Below are positions 6,739 through 15,842 of a DNA stretch of 64,000 nucleotides, piece by piece (positions within the stretch are counted from its first letter, which is position 1; every line of letters starts with the position of its first letter). The stretch is from assembly GCF_001269655.1 (NCBI RefSeq), contig NZ_LHVE01000004.1, forward strand, positions 62,001-126,000, written 5' to 3'. Source of the DNA: Pseudomonas thivervalensis (GTDB lineage Bacteria > Pseudomonadota > Gammaproteobacteria > Pseudomonadales > Pseudomonadaceae). The position numbers and the translations under genes were made by a program. The notes below the pieces were generated by a model, which ran no database searches, had not been told where the DNA came from, and saw nothing but the letters and a program-made list of their open reading frames with translations.

Positions 6739-8892
6739 ATGGCGGACGATAGATATTCGCTCAAATACGCAGCCTTCAATGAGAGTGGGGTGGGGTTCGG
6801 TAATACCAGCCTCACCAATGGCGTGTCGGCACAAGGCGCGTTCGCCAGGGATCAACTGGCGAGCCTCGATCTGGCGCTGGAAACACTCGGGCTCAAGCTC
6901 GGGCTGCTGACCACGGCGATCGAATCGCTGACTGTGAAGCTGTCGGCGCAACGATTGTTTTCTCAAACGATGGGCGCTGACGCCAAGGGCGCGTCGGCCA
7001 ATGAGGCAAAGGGCAAGTCCAGTGGCGGTATCGAACCACCGGCGCTGCTCAAGCCTGCGATAGCAATGGATTCGGCCATGGCCGAGCTGAAGCAGGTCAC
7101 CGGATTTACCCCTCGCCAGCTTGAACAGACGACTGAGTCAACCCGGCACGTCGCCACCGCTAAGCTGGTGGCGGCCGGGGGCACCACGGCGGTTGAAGTG
7201 GTGGGGATGCAAAGCCTGGCGGCCAGGAAAGGCATCGGTAACGACTTGCCCAATGCCTCGGATCGACCGCAAGAACTGTCGCGTTTCGCCTCGGATGCTG
7301 CCGTCATCGCGACGGCGTCCAGGAGGCCGGCCATGGAGGTTGCCGAGATGCTGGCCGACTGGCGCATCTCCATGAAGCTCAGCGGCGCTCAAGCCTTTGA
7401 CTTGGCGGATGCAACCAACCAATTGGGCAAACTACCCGATGGTGCAAAACCGGCTGAAATCGGTGCGATCTTGCAGCGTGACGGTGCGGCTGCAACGACG
7501 GCAGGCCTGGCCCCTGCCCAAGCCGCAGCGGTGACGGCGGCATTGCTCAATACCGGTACCAGACAAGCTGAAGCCGGCGTGGCGCTGGATAGCTTCACGA
7601 CAGCCCTGGGCAAGGGTGACCAGGCCTCCACCACCGAGCAAACGGCCTGGAAACAGCTGGGCCTGGAGCCCACGGCGGTCGCGAGCGGCCTGCGTGACAA
7701 GGATACGGCGCCTGGCACGGTGATGACGGTGCTGGCGGCCTTGAGCGCGCAACCGGCCGAGAAGCGCTCGGCCCTTGCCACCACGCTCTTCAGCCATGGC
7801 GATGAAGCCGTGCTGCGCATGGCGCAGAAACTGCCCGATGTGAATGCAGCCTTCCTACAGGTGAAAGACCCAGGTCAATACGCCACTTCACAATTGGGCA
7901 ACGACGGTTCGGTGCGGCAGGACGCCTTGGCGTTGTCGAAAACCCAGCAAGGCCAGCTGAATATTCTCAACGCCCGCAACGAGCGTTTGTCGCTGGCCAC
8001 GGGCAACGCGCTGATGCCTTCGGCGGATAGCTCGTTTCAATGGCTGGGTTCGCTGGCCGATGGCATGAGCGAGTTGGCTGAGTCCTCACCCAAAGCCGCC
8101 GCGGCCATCGTGTTGATTGGCGCGGCGATCAAACCGCTGGTGGGCGCGTTGCTCAAGGCGGTAGGGGATGAGATCTCCAGTCAGGTAGCCAAGCGGGTGT
8201 TGGGCAGGGCCGCTCCGCACCTTCCCGGCCGATTGGGTGAAGTGATCTCCGAAGATTTCAGAAATCGTCGTGGGGACAAGCTGGATACGAGCAATGCCAG
8301 CCAGCGTCCCGAACCCACGAGAGGGCCGAAAATACGCGTCAGCGCACGAGGCTCACTCGGGGCAACGGCCTCATTACGCTCAATGACTCGCAGGGCGCCT
8401 GGCCCATTGAAAGTCGTCGGCGCCGTCGCTGACGTGGCTGAGGGGGTACTGACCGGCGACAAGCGAATGATGGGCGCAGGCCTGGGCGCCGCCGGTGGCG
8501 GCTGGGCCGGCGCTGCTGCGGGGTCTGCGGCCGGTGCCGCTCTGGGGAGTGTCGTTCCGGTGCTCGGCACTGCCATTGGTGGTGTGCTTGGCGGACTGCT
8601 GGGCGGCTGGCTGGGCAGCGATGCCGGCGCGTCTCTGGGCGAAAAACTCGTCGCCCCCGTCGACAGACTCGCCGCTCCGGACCAGGTCAGCAAAGACCTG
8701 ACCAACGCCCAAACCAACCAACAGCAAAACACCATGACCGCGAACATCTACATCAACGGCCAGGACCAGGCCAGTGCGAGTCAGTTGGCGAACCTGGTCG
8801 TGCAACAGATCACCGGCCAGTTCGGCCTGGCATCCATGCCAAACACACTCGCCATGCGCAGTGATGCGGCCCTGACCGACGGAGGTACGTGA
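6739..8892 (+). CDS. Tail tape measure protein
   Basis: 717-residue protein that sets tail length by spanning the tube lumen. Evidence: position after E/E' and before U, Ala/Gln/Leu-rich helical composition through most of its length, and a strongly hydrophobic glycine-zipper segment at about residues 577-640 (GAGLGAAGGGWAGAAAG, then GGVLGGLLGGWLGS), typical of tape measures that insert in or near the inner membrane. The C-terminal part carries NIYINGQDQASASQLANLV. Its stop overlaps the U start (TGATG). Confidence 0.93.
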   Translation: MADDRYSLKYAAFNESGVGFGNTSLTNGVSAQGAFARDQLASLDLALETLGLKLGLLTTAIESLTVKLSAQRLFSQTMGADAKGASANEAKGKSSGGIEPPALLKPAIAMDSAMAELKQVTGFTPRQLEQTTESTRHVATAKLVAAGGTTAVEVVGMQSLAARKGIGNDLPNASDRPQELSRFASDAAVIATASRRPAMEVAEMLADWRISMKLSGAQAFDLADATNQLGKLPDGAKPAEIGAILQRDGAAATTAGLAPAQAAAVTAALLNTGTRQAEAGVALDSFTTALGKGDQASTTEQTAWKQLGLEPTAVASGLRDKDTAPGTVMTVLAALSAQPAEKRSALATTLFSHGDEAVLRMAQKLPDVNAAFLQVKDPGQYATSQLGNDGSVRQDALALSKTQQGQLNILNARNERLSLATGNALMPSADSSFQWLGSLADGMSELAESSPKAAAAIVLIGAAIKPLVGALLKAVGDEISSQVAKRVLGRAAPHLPGRLGEVISEDFRNRRGDKLDTSNASQRPEPTRGPKIRVSARGSLGATASLRSMTRRAPGPLKVVGAVADVAEGVLTGDKRMMGAGLGAAGGGWAGAAAGSAAGAALGSVVPVLGTAIGGVLGGLLGGWLGSDAGASLGEKLVAPVDRLAAPDQVSKDLTNAQTNQQQNTMTANIYINGQDQASASQLANLVVQQITGQFGLASMPNTLAMRSDAALTDGGT

Positions 8893-9275
8893 TGCGTCAA
8901 CAAATGGCCCTCGGCAGTTTCATCTTTGGCCTGTCGAGAAATTTTGCGTACCACCAACTGGTACATACGTCGGACGGTGGCTGGAAAAGCATCGACATTC
9001 TCACTAGCAAACCCAAGTCCAGCCAGATCGGCCAGGGCTTGCAAGAGCTGACGATCACGGGCAAGTCGATGTACGCGACCGCCATGGATCGCCTCGATGA
9101 ACTGCGCGCCCTGCAGGCGCAGCGCATTCCGCTGCCGTTGGTCGATGGCATCGGCCGCAACTGGGGCCTGTGGCAGATCAACAAGGTCACGGAGACCCAG
9201 ACCGAAATCATTGATGACGGCACGGCGATGGTGGTCGGCTGGGTGGTGGTATTGATGGAGTTCGCCAATGCGTAG
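8892..9275 (+). CDS. Tail protein U (tail terminator/baseplate side)
   Basis: 127-residue P2 gpU-like protein. The N-terminus MRQQMALGSFIFGLS and the motif GQGLQELTITGKSMYA are characteristic of the family, which is about 125-160 residues long. ATG at 8892 shares a base with the tape measure stop; a GTG one codon earlier is less likely. Overlaps gene X by 8 bases. Confidence 0.9.
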   Translation: MRQQMALGSFIFGLSRNFAYHQLVHTSDGGWKSIDILTSKPKSSQIGQGLQELTITGKSMYATAMDRLDELRALQAQRIPLPLVDGIGRNWGLWQINKVTETQTEIIDDGTAMVVGWVVVLMEFANA

Positions 9276-9480
9276 GGTTCGAAGTATCGCCGGTGATTCG
9301 GTGAATCTGTTGCTGTACCGCGAGCTTGAGCGTTGCGACGACCTCGTCGAGGCAGCGCTCTGGCGGCTCAATCCGGGACTGGCTGAATGGGGCCCGGTAT
9401 TGCCGGCGGGTGTGTGGGTGGTCTTGCCGGAAGTGGACCTCAAGCCCGTGGCGACCCCACCGGTTTCGGCTTGGGATTAA
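9268..9480 (+). CDS. Tail protein X (LysM-like)
   Basis: 70-residue P2 gpX-like protein with the short LysM-type fold (SIAGDSVNLLLYRELER, then LPAGVWVVLPE). It helps hold the baseplate hub and may touch peptidoglycan. Starts inside the end of U and is followed 9 bases later by D. Confidence 0.9.
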   Translation: MRRVRSIAGDSVNLLLYRELERCDDLVEAALWRLNPGLAEWGPVLPAGVWVVLPEVDLKPVATPPVSAWD

Positions 9481-9489
9481 GGAGGCGAT

Positions 9490-10506
9490 ATGTCATTGGG
9501 TTTCACGCCGGCGGTAGAAATTTATGGCGCGAATGCCGCGCTGCTCAACGAACGCCTGCTCAAGTGGGAGCATGTCGACGCGGCGGGGATCGAGTCCGAT
9601 CAACTGACGCTCACCATCAGCCTGGAAGGCCTTGAAGGGTTGCCCAGCCTGGGCGGGAAGATCGGGCTGCGGGTCGGTTATCTTGAATCGGGCCTGGTAG
9701 ACAAAGGCGAGTTCGTCATCGCTCGGCGCACGCCGACACTGTTTCCCTTGAGCCTCACGCTGGTGGCCATGGCGGCGCCGTTCAGCGCGGCGGACCAGAC
9801 GGGGTTCAAGCAGCGCCGATCCGTTAGTCATGGGCCGACGACCCTGGGTGCGCTGTTTCGTCAGTTGACCTCCAGGCACGGGTTTTCTCCCCGTGTGGCG
9901 CCGGAACTGTCGCTGATAAAAATTGAGCACATCGACCAGACCAACGAAACCGACATGGGTTTCCTCACGCGCCTGGCTCACCGTTATGACGCCGTCGCCA
10001 AGCCGGTCAACGAGCTGTATGTGCTGGCCCGGCGCGGCCAGGCGAAGTCGCTGTCGGGCAAGGTCCTGCCCGAGATGAAACTGTCGGTGACGACCAACAA
10101 TCGCCCGGGTGATCACGCTTTCATTTCGGCCAAGCTGGATGAAACCGCCCGAGCTAAATACCAGGGCTGCAAGACGACGTGGTGGGATGCGGCGGCTGGC
10201 AAGGTTCGTGTCGAAGAAAGCGGCGTCACACCGTTCAAGACCCTGCGCCAGCGCTTCCAGAGCGCAGACGATGCCCGCGCCGCTGGCGAAGGCGAGGTAC
10301 GCCGGATGGAGCGCGAAGCACTCAAGGTGACCATCGAGTGCCCTGGCAACCCGGGGCTCTCCGCCGAGGGCATCGTGCTGCTGGACCCCACCTGGCCGGA
10401 TTTCATGCGCGGTCGCTGGTCGATCGACAAAGTCACCGCCAATGGCGACCGGGAAAAAAGCTACCGCTGCCTGATTCATGCAACCTGCCTGGATGCCAGG
10501 GCCTGA
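9490..10506 (+). CDS. Late control protein D (baseplate hub)
   Basis: 338-residue P2 gpD-like protein; this family is structurally the hub at the centre of the baseplate (T4 gp27 type), despite the historical name. Typical are FTPAVEIYGANAALLN at the start and FLTRLAHRYDAVAKP in the middle. Strong ribosome site GGAGG eight bases before the ATG. It is the last structural gene of the cluster. Confidence 0.93.
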   Translation: MSLGFTPAVEIYGANAALLNERLLKWEHVDAAGIESDQLTLTISLEGLEGLPSLGGKIGLRVGYLESGLVDKGEFVIARRTPTLFPLSLTLVAMAAPFSAADQTGFKQRRSVSHGPTTLGALFRQLTSRHGFSPRVAPELSLIKIEHIDQTNETDMGFLTRLAHRYDAVAKPVNELYVLARRGQAKSLSGKVLPEMKLSVTTNNRPGDHAFISAKLDETARAKYQGCKTTWWDAAAGKVRVEESGVTPFKTLRQRFQSADDARAAGEGEVRRMEREALKVTIECPGNPGLSAEGIVLLDPTWPDFMRGRWSIDKVTANGDREKSYRCLIHATCLDARA

Positions 10507-10516
10507 CACCACCCTC

Positions 10517-10608
10517 CTGTGGGAGCGAGCTTGCTCGCGATAGCGTCCTGACATTCGACATCTGCGTTGCCTGACACACCGCCATCGCGAGCAAGCTCGC
10601 TCCCACAG
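10517..10608. repeat. REP pair, type A
   Basis: Inverted arms CTGTGGGAGCGAGCTTGCTC (from 10517) and the complement ending at 10608, with about 45 bases between them. It separates the structural genes from the lysis genes. Confidence 0.9.
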
Positions 10609-10672
10609 TTTTGTTCAGCGTTGCACATACCCCAGCGGCTAACAGCGTTCTTCTATGGGAGTGAGATGCAGG

Positions 10673-10759
10673 ATGAGCACTTTCCAGCCGCTGAATATCG
10701 TCCGGTTGCGCCGTCCTGGCTGGCCGGACATCTTTGATCACGCACTTGCGATGACCTGA
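10673..10759 (+). CDS. Possible 28-residue protein before endolysin
   Basis: Short frame MSTFQPLNIVRLRRPGWPDI, ending FDHALAMT; an in-frame ATG at 10655 would add six residues. Its TGA is 2 bases before the endolysin ATG, so it is placed like a coupled leader gene. It has no transmembrane segment, so it is not a holin. It may be a short real gene or a decayed remnant. I do not recognise it. Confidence 0.35.
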   Translation: MSTFQPLNIVRLRRPGWPDIFDHALAMT

Positions 10760-10761
10760 AC

Positions 10762-11325
10762 ATGGACCTTACACAACAGCAACTCATCAACATCATGCCC
10801 AACGCCCGCGCTCAAGCGGGCGTTTTTATTTTCGCATTGAACACCGCCATGTCGCGCCATCGCATCGACACACCCAAGCGCATGGCCGCGTTCCTGGCCC
10901 AGGTCGGTCATGAGTCGGGACAATTGCGTTATGTACGTGAGCTGGGCAGCGAGCAATACCTTGAAAAATACGATACCGGGACCCTGGCCGTTCGCCTGGG
11001 TAACTCGCCCCAGGCTGACGGTGATGGGCAGAAGTATCGCGGCCGAGGACTGATCCAGATTACCGGCCACGACAACTATCTGCGTTGCAGCCTCGGCCTG
11101 TTCGGCGACGAACGCCTGCTGGCCCTGCCTGAGCTTCTTGAACGGCCGCAATGGGCCGCCGAATCCGCCGCCTGGTTCTGGGAGCGGAACGGTTTGAACG
11201 AACTGGCTGACCGCGATCAGTTCAACACCATCACCCGCCGCATCAACGGTGGCTTGAACGGTTTGGAGGCGCGGTTGCAACTCTGGGCACGGGCGAGGGC
11301 GGTGTTATGCCAACCTTCGGCCTGA
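10762..11325 (+). CDS. Endolysin, glycoside hydrolase family 19
   Basis: 187-residue chitinase-class-I-fold lysozyme that cuts the peptidoglycan sugar backbone for release of tail particles. Motifs: AAFLAQVGHESG with the probable catalytic Glu51, a second Glu at about 60-64 (YVRELGSEQYLEKY), and YRGRGLIQITGHDNY, the substrate-cleft signature of GH19. There is no signal peptide, so a holin or membrane damage must let it reach the wall; no holin gene is visible in this window. Overlaps the Rz gene by 19 bases. Confidence 0.93.
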   Translation: MDLTQQQLINIMPNARAQAGVFIFALNTAMSRHRIDTPKRMAAFLAQVGHESGQLRYVRELGSEQYLEKYDTGTLAVRLGNSPQADGDGQKYRGRGLIQITGHDNYLRCSLGLFGDERLLALPELLERPQWAAESAAWFWERNGLNELADRDQFNTITRRINGGLNGLEARLQLWARARAVLCQPSA

Positions 11326-11843
11326 TGCCGTTTTCGTCCCGTGCCCTGGGTGTTGTTGCGTTGCTCGCGCTGCTGGCCGGCGGTTCGGCGATGCTCGCGT
11401 GGCGGTTCCAGGACTGGCGTTACGGTCAGCAGTTGGCCCGACTCGCACAGGCCCAGGCCGAAACCCTGAATCAAATCACCCAGGCGGCCGCGATGCAGCA
11501 AAAGACCGAGCAGGACAAACGCCTCGTCCTCGAACAGCAACTCGCCGCCAGCGAACAAACCCACTACCGAGCCTTGAGCGATGCCCAACGTGACCAGGAT
11601 CGCCTGCGCGATCGCCTTGCTACTGCCGATGTCCGGCTGTCAGTCCTCCTCGACGCCGACGATGTTGCCGCCGGTTGTGCAGTGCCTGCCGCCGCCCGCG
11701 CCGGCGTCGTGGATCATGGCGCCCCACGCGCCCGACTTGACCCGGCGCATGCTCAACGAATTATCGCCATCACCGACGAGGGCGACCGTGGACTGATCGC
11801 CTTGCAGGCTTGCCAGGCCTATGTCAGGGCGTTGCGCCAGTGA
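11307..11843 (+). CDS. Rz-like inner-membrane spanin
   Basis: 178-residue i-spanin that, with an outer-membrane lipoprotein partner, fuses the two membranes at the end of lysis. One N-terminal transmembrane helix (about 14-32, ALGVVALLALLAGGSAMLAW) is followed by a long Gln/Ala/Arg-rich coiled coil (residues 40-115) and a periplasmic tail. It starts inside the end of the endolysin gene. It contains the complete Rz1 frame in the +1 register. Confidence 0.88.
   Translation: MPTFGLMPFSSRALGVVALLALLAGGSAMLAWRFQDWRYGQQLARLAQAQAETLNQITQAAAMQQKTEQDKRLVLEQQLAASEQTHYRALSDAQRDQDRLRDRLATADVRLSVLLDADDVAAGCAVPAAARAGVVDHGAPRARLDPAHAQRIIAITDEGDRGLIALQACQAYVRALRQ
11581..11796 (+). CDS. Rz1-like outer-membrane spanin, embedded in Rz
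   Basis: 71-residue lipoprotein read in the +1 frame entirely inside the Rz gene. It begins MPNVTRIACAIALLLPMSGC, so the lipidated Cys would be residue 20, followed by a Ser/Pro-rich stretch (QSSSTPTMLPP, LPPPAPASW) that is the hallmark of Rz1 proteins. Embedded Rz/Rz1 pairs are known from lambda and many phages. The lipobox is not optimal (Met at -3). Confidence 0.8.
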   Translation: MPNVTRIACAIALLLPMSGCQSSSTPTMLPPVVQCLPPPAPASWIMAPHAPDLTRRMLNELSPSPTRATVD

Positions 11844-11914
11844 TCCGCCTGGCCTTGCAAGCTTCGAATGCTCGTGTACGGTAGGCCCCAATCGCGTCGA
11901 ATCAGGAGAGCATC

Positions 11915-12415
11915 ATGGATGACATTACCGAACTGGCCGCTGAGTTGGGCAGGCGCTTGCAGGTGCTCAATGCCCATGTCACCACCGCCGAATCCTGCAC
12001 CGGCGGGGGGATTGCCGAGGCCATCACGCGGATCCCCGGGAGTTCGGCCTGGTTCGAGGCCGGTTACGTCACGTATTCCAATCGCCAGAAGACCCAGCAG
12101 TTGAATGTGCCCGACGAAGTGTTCGAGAGGGTCGGCGCGGTCAGCCGTGAAGTGGTGGAAGCCATGGTGCGGGGCGCGCAGCAAAAAAGTCTCGCGCGTT
12201 TCGCCGTGGCGGTCAGCGGCGTGGCCGGGCCGGACGGGGGTTCGCCGAGCAAACCGGTGGGCACCGTGTGGCTGGCCTGGGGCGTTGGCGAGGCGGTGTA
12301 CAGCGAGCAGAAGTTCTTCCCAGGCAACCGCGACGAGGTCCGCCGACAAACGGTGAAGGCCGCGCTAGACGGGCTGTTACAACATGCCGCCGTAGAAATC
12401 TCAAATCAGGGGTAG
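11915..12415 (+). CDS. pncC: CinA C-terminal family, NMN amidohydrolase
   Basis: 166-residue stand-alone CinA/PncC domain, which deamidates nicotinamide mononucleotide in the pyridine nucleotide cycle. The motifs [20 protein letters not shown] near residue 28 and the [18 protein letters not shown] segment near 105 are diagnostic. ATG at 11915 follows AGGAGAG. It sits directly upstream of recA as in other Pseudomonas and marks the right border of the tail cluster; often annotated as cinA. Confidence 0.93.
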   Translation: MDDITELAAELGRRLQVLNAHVTTAESCTGGGIAEAITRIPGSSAWFEAGYVTYSNRQKTQQLNVPDEVFERVGAVSREVVEAMVRGAQQKSLARFAVAVSGVAGPDGGSPSKPVGTVWLAWGVGEAVYSEQKFFPGNRDEVRRQTVKAALDGLLQHAAVEISNQG

Positions 12416-12440
12416 GCGATCCCCGAACGCTGTGGAATAA

Positions 12441-12460
12441 TACTGGCTACTTATACAGGT
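12441..12460 (+). promoter_or_regulatory. LexA (SOS) box of recA
   Basis: TACTG-GCTACTTATA-CAGGT carries the required CTG-N10-CAG with an AT-rich middle, 38 bases before the recA ATG. It is the expected operator for LexA repression of recA. Confidence 0.9.
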
Positions 12461-12498
12461 GTTGGCCGCCAGGCCTTATTGATTACGTGAGGACTTTA

Positions 12499-13551
12499 AT
12501 GGACGACAACAAGAAGAAAGCCTTGGCTGCGGCCTTGGGTCAGATCGAACGTCAATTCGGCAAGGGTGCCGTAATGCGTATGGGCGATCAGGACCGTCAG
12601 GCTATTCCTTCCATCTCCACCGGCTCCCTGGGCCTGGACATTGCGCTTGGCATCGGCGGTCTGCCAAAAGGCCGGATCGTTGAAATCTACGGTCCTGAAT
12701 CGTCCGGTAAGACCACACTGACCCTGTCCGTGATCGCCCAGGCCCAGAAAGCCGGCGCGACCTGCGCCTTCGTCGACGCCGAACACGCCCTGGACCCGGA
12801 ATATGCTGGCAAGCTGGGTGTCAACGTCGACGACCTGCTGGTTTCCCAGCCAGACACCGGCGAGCAGGCCTTGGAAATCACCGACATGCTGGTGCGTTCC
12901 AACGCGGTTGACGTGATCATCGTCGACTCCGTGGCGGCACTGGTGCCGAAGGCTGAAATCGAAGGTGAAATGGGCGACATGCACGTGGGCCTCCAGGCTC
13001 GCCTGATGTCCCAGGCCCTGCGCAAGATCACCGGTAACATCAAGAACGCCAACTGCCTGGTGATTTTCATCAACCAGATCCGTATGAAGATCGGCGTGAT
13101 GTTCGGCAGCCCGGAAACCACCACCGGTGGTAACGCACTGAAGTTCTACGCCTCGGTTCGCCTCGACATTCGCCGTACTGGCGCGGTGAAAGAAGGTGAT
13201 GAAGTGGTCGGCAGCGAAACCCGCGTCAAGGTCGTGAAGAACAAGGTGGCTTCGCCGTTCCGTCAGGCCGAGTTCCAGATTCTTTACGGCAAGGGTATCT
13301 ACCTCAATGGCGAGATGATCGACCTGGGTGTGTTGCACGGTTTCGTCGAGAAGTCGGGCGCCTGGTATGCCTACAACGGCACCAAGATCGGTCAGGGCAA
13401 GGCCAACTCGGCCAAGTTCCTGGCAGATAACCCGGAAGTTGCCGCTGCCCTAGAGAAGCAACTGCGTGACAAGCTGTTGAGCCCGGTTGCAGACGTCAAG
13501 TCCGTGGCTAATCGCGAGCCCGTTGACGATCTGGCTGACGCTGACATCTGA
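12499..13551 (+). CDS. recA: Recombinase RecA
   Basis: 350-residue RecA, the strand-exchange ATPase and LexA co-protease. Walker A GPESSGKT at 65-72; the DNA-binding loop regions and the motif [20 protein letters not shown] are intact; acidic C-terminus ([11 protein letters not shown]). The start is the ATG at 12499, matching the universal [17 protein letters not shown] beginning; a longer in-frame extension into the SOS box is not credible. recX follows after 8 bases. Confidence 0.99.
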   Translation: MDDNKKKALAAALGQIERQFGKGAVMRMGDQDRQAIPSISTGSLGLDIALGIGGLPKGRIVEIYGPESSGKTTLTLSVIAQAQKAGATCAFVDAEHALDPEYAGKLGVNVDDLLVSQPDTGEQALEITDMLVRSNAVDVIIVDSVAALVPKAEIEGEMGDMHVGLQARLMSQALRKITGNIKNANCLVIFINQIRMKIGVMFGSPETTTGGNALKFYASVRLDIRRTGAVKEGDEVVGSETRVKVVKNKVASPFRQAEFQILYGKGIYLNGEMIDLGVLHGFVEKSGAWYAYNGTKIGQGKANSAKFLADNPEVAAALEKQLRDKLLSPVADVKSVANREPVDDLADADI

Positions 13552-13559
13552 TCGAGCCG

Positions 13560-14027
13560 ATGACCGCCGTACTCGATACCCTCGTCGCGGTGCGGCGAAC
13601 CGCGATGGACCTGCTCGCCAGACGCGAGCATGGTCGGGTCGAGCTGACGCGTAAACTGCGTCAGCGCGGCGCGCCCGATGAGTTGATCGACACGGCTCTC
13701 GACCGTTTGACGGAAGAGGGCCTGCTGTCGGAATCCCGTTACCTGGAAAGCTTCGTCGCTTATCGCGCCCGCTCCGGCTATGGTCCTTTGCGCATTCGTG
13801 AGGAGCTTGGCCAGCGCGGTTTGCAACGCCCGGATATCGAACTCGCCTTGCGCGAAAGCGGTATCGATTGGCAGGAGCAACTGACAGACACCTGGCGCCG
13901 CAAGTTCTCAGGGCATTTGCCCATCGATGCTCGGGAGCGAGCCAAGCAAGGGCGTTTCCTGGCGTATCGAGGCTACTCGATGGAAATGATCAACCGCTTG
14001 TTCAGCGGCCGCGGTATGGACGACTAA
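13560..14027 (+). CDS. recX: RecA regulator RecX
   Basis: 155-residue three-helix-repeat protein that caps and inhibits RecA filaments. Typical sequence: [19 protein letters not shown], then [17 protein letters not shown] and [14 protein letters not shown]. Placed 8 bases after recA, so it is co-transcribed and SOS-induced with it; a strong terminator follows immediately. Confidence 0.97.
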   Translation: MTAVLDTLVAVRRTAMDLLARREHGRVELTRKLRQRGAPDELIDTALDRLTEEGLLSESRYLESFVAYRARSGYGPLRIREELGQRGLQRPDIELALRESGIDWQEQLTDTWRRKFSGHLPIDARERAKQGRFLAYRGYSMEMINRLFSGRGMDD

Positions 14028-14030
14028 ACA

Positions 14031-14068
14031 AAAACGGCCCGCTATTTCGATAGCGGGCCGTTTTTTTT
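14031..14068. terminator. Bidirectional terminator recX / LOG gene
   Basis: Stem AACGGCCCGCTA/TAGCGGGCCGTT with loop TTTCGA, T8 on the right and an A-run on the left, so it can end recX from the left and the convergent nucleosidase gene from the right. Confidence 0.95.
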
Positions 14069-14073
14069 GGGGC

Positions 14074-15192
14074 TCAGGTTGCCTTGATCGGCTCCCAAGT
14101 AAGGGGGTGTGCCTTTTGGGCGGGCTGGGCCCAGTTTTCCTGTAGGTTGATGTAATCCACCAATTCCCTCAAGCGACCGTGGTTGCGGGCGTTGAAGGCG
14201 AACGTCAGCCGTGTCAGATGGCTGAATCGGGCCTCGTCGTGCTCTTCACCGCTGTAGTCATGTTGATGAAAACAGTCGTTCAGGCACAGATCGGCAAAAT
14301 CCACCTGCATCTGCTGCAAGGCCTGTTCGCTTAGCTTGTGATTCATGCGGATCACGAACTGATGCTTGAGCCAGCGACTGGAGTGGAAGTTGCGGTAGAA
14401 CTGGTTGATCTCTTCCACGGCCTCTTCGGCGTTGTACACCAGGCGCATGAGCTTCATGTCAGTGGGCAGGATGTAGCGGTTTTCCTCCAATTGTTCGCGG
14501 ATAAAATCCAGGGCGCCTTGCCAGAACTTGCCCCCGGGAACATCCAGCAGGACCACCGGCACCAGTGGGCTTTTACCGGTCTGTACCAGCGTCAGGACTT
14601 CCAGCGCCTCATCGAGCGTGCCGAAACCGCCGGGGCAGAGCACCAGCGCATCGGCTTCCTTGACGAAAAACAGCTTGCGGGTGAAGAAAAAGTGGAACGG
14701 CAGCAGGTTCGACGTGCCTTCGACGGTCGGGTTTGCGTGTTGCTCGAAGGGTAGGGTGATATTGAATCCCAGGCTATGGTCACGACCCGCGCCTTCATGG
14801 GCCGCGGCCATGATGCCACCGCCGGCACCGGTGATGACCATCATGTCCGAACGGGCCAGCGCAGCGCCCAGCTCACGGGCCATGCCGTACAGTGGGTGTT
14901 CGATGGGCGTTCGGGCCGAGCCGAAGACCGTGACCTTGCGCCGGCCCTTGAATTGTTCGAGCGTACGGAAGGCGTGTTCCAGCTCCCTCAGGGCCTGTAG
15001 CGTGATCTTGGCATTCCAGCGGTTGTGATCTTCCTGGGCCATGCGCAGCACAGTCAGGATCATGTCACGGTAAATGGGGAGGTTGGGGCTGTTGGGGGAC
15101 ACCAGGTTGAGTTGTTCTTCGACCTTGCGGGTGAGGTCGTGGCCGTGGTTGTCAAAATGACGACTGAGCAGGTCATTCGGTTTATAAGGCAT
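14074..15192 (-). CDS. LOG-family nucleotide 5'-monophosphate nucleosidase
   Basis: 372-residue TIGR00730/LOG-family protein, which cleaves nucleoside monophosphates to base and ribose 5-phosphate. Diagnostic motifs are GAGGGIMAAAHEGA and PGGFGTLDEALEVLT (the PGGxGTxxE signature). The N- and C-terminal extensions beyond the 190-residue LOG core resemble the PpnN class more than the short cytokinin-type enzymes, although E. coli PpnN is longer. The exact substrate is not readable from sequence. Convergent with recX. Confidence 0.88.
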   Translation of the reverse strand: MPYKPNDLLSRHFDNHGHDLTRKVEEQLNLVSPNSPNLPIYRDMILTVLRMAQEDHNRWNAKITLQALRELEHAFRTLEQFKGRRKVTVFGSARTPIEHPLYGMARELGAALARSDMMVITGAGGGIMAAAHEGAGRDHSLGFNITLPFEQHANPTVEGTSNLLPFHFFFTRKLFFVKEADALVLCPGGFGTLDEALEVLTLVQTGKSPLVPVVLLDVPGGKFWQGALDFIREQLEENRYILPTDMKLMRLVYNAEEAVEEINQFYRNFHSSRWLKHQFVIRMNHKLSEQALQQMQVDFADLCLNDCFHQHDYSGEEHDEARFSHLTRLTFAFNARNHGRLRELVDYINLQENWAQPAQKAHPLTWEPIKAT

Positions 15193-15647
15193 TCAGCTTC
15201 TCCTTCTTAACAGGACCCTGGCCCGGATGAGAGATTCATCAGGACCACGACACGTCTTGTGTCGTCGTCAACCCAGGCAGCGGCCTGGAGGTTGACTTGG
15301 CTTGACGCCGTCTGCGGCAGGGCGACCAAGCCATCCAGCGGGTTCTGTTTTTCCCTTTGATAAAAACAAGCACGCCAAGGTGTTGGCTGGGCAGCCTCTT
15401 TCTGCCCGATGCAAATACTCAGAATACTTCTGAATCTAGCCGATCTTTGTTGTCATGATCATGGCGCTCAAAAGTGACCGTTGGCAACCGCTGGATAAGC
15501 GCACCGCAATATAGCGCCGCTCGTCAGATTGCCGGCCGGGTGCGTACCGCTCTGATTTACTGATAACAAGCGTGCCAATGCAATTTGACGCCCAGGGCTG
15601 GGTGCCACGTGATGGATTGAAGCGGATCGGGCAGGGAGGCGGGAGAG
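15193..15647. other. Intergenic region, no gene seen
   Basis: 455 bases upstream of the LOG gene without a convincing reading frame. A 7-bp hairpin ACGACAC-gtctt-GTGTCGT lies at 15247-15265. The promoter of the LOG gene must be here; nothing else is recognisable. Confidence 0.5.
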
Positions 15648-15842
15648 ATGGCCAGGGTGACTCTGGAGCTCGACAGGCAGTTGCACTTGATGCTGTTGGA
15701 ATCGGCAAAAGCCAATCGGGTGAGTCTTGAGGAAGAATGTTGTCGTCGGCTGGGCGGGCGGGCATGGCGCTCGCGCTATCTGCAGGCGCTGGTGGCGGAA
15801 CTGCGCGCCGACGATGAGCAGCGGCGCGCAAGCTCGGGTTGA
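15648..15842 (+). CDS. Small ribbon-helix-helix-like protein
   Basis: 64 residues beginning MARVTLELDRQLHLMLLESA, a strand-helix pattern like Arc/CopG-type DNA-binding proteins (basic strand RVTLELDRQL, then helices ending in SLEEECCRRL), with an Arg/Glu-rich second half. GGGAGAGATGG supplies a ribosome site. No partner toxin gene is adjacent, so a free-standing regulator is more likely than an antitoxin. Its stop touches the convergent stop of the next gene. Confidence 0.65.
   Translation: MARVTLELDRQLHLMLLESAKANRVSLEEECCRRLGGRAWRSRYLQALVAELRADDEQRRASSG

Noticed and set aside
1-11843. Complete prophage
   Set aside because: No integrase, capsid, portal, terminase or attachment-site duplication is visible; the right border is core genes.
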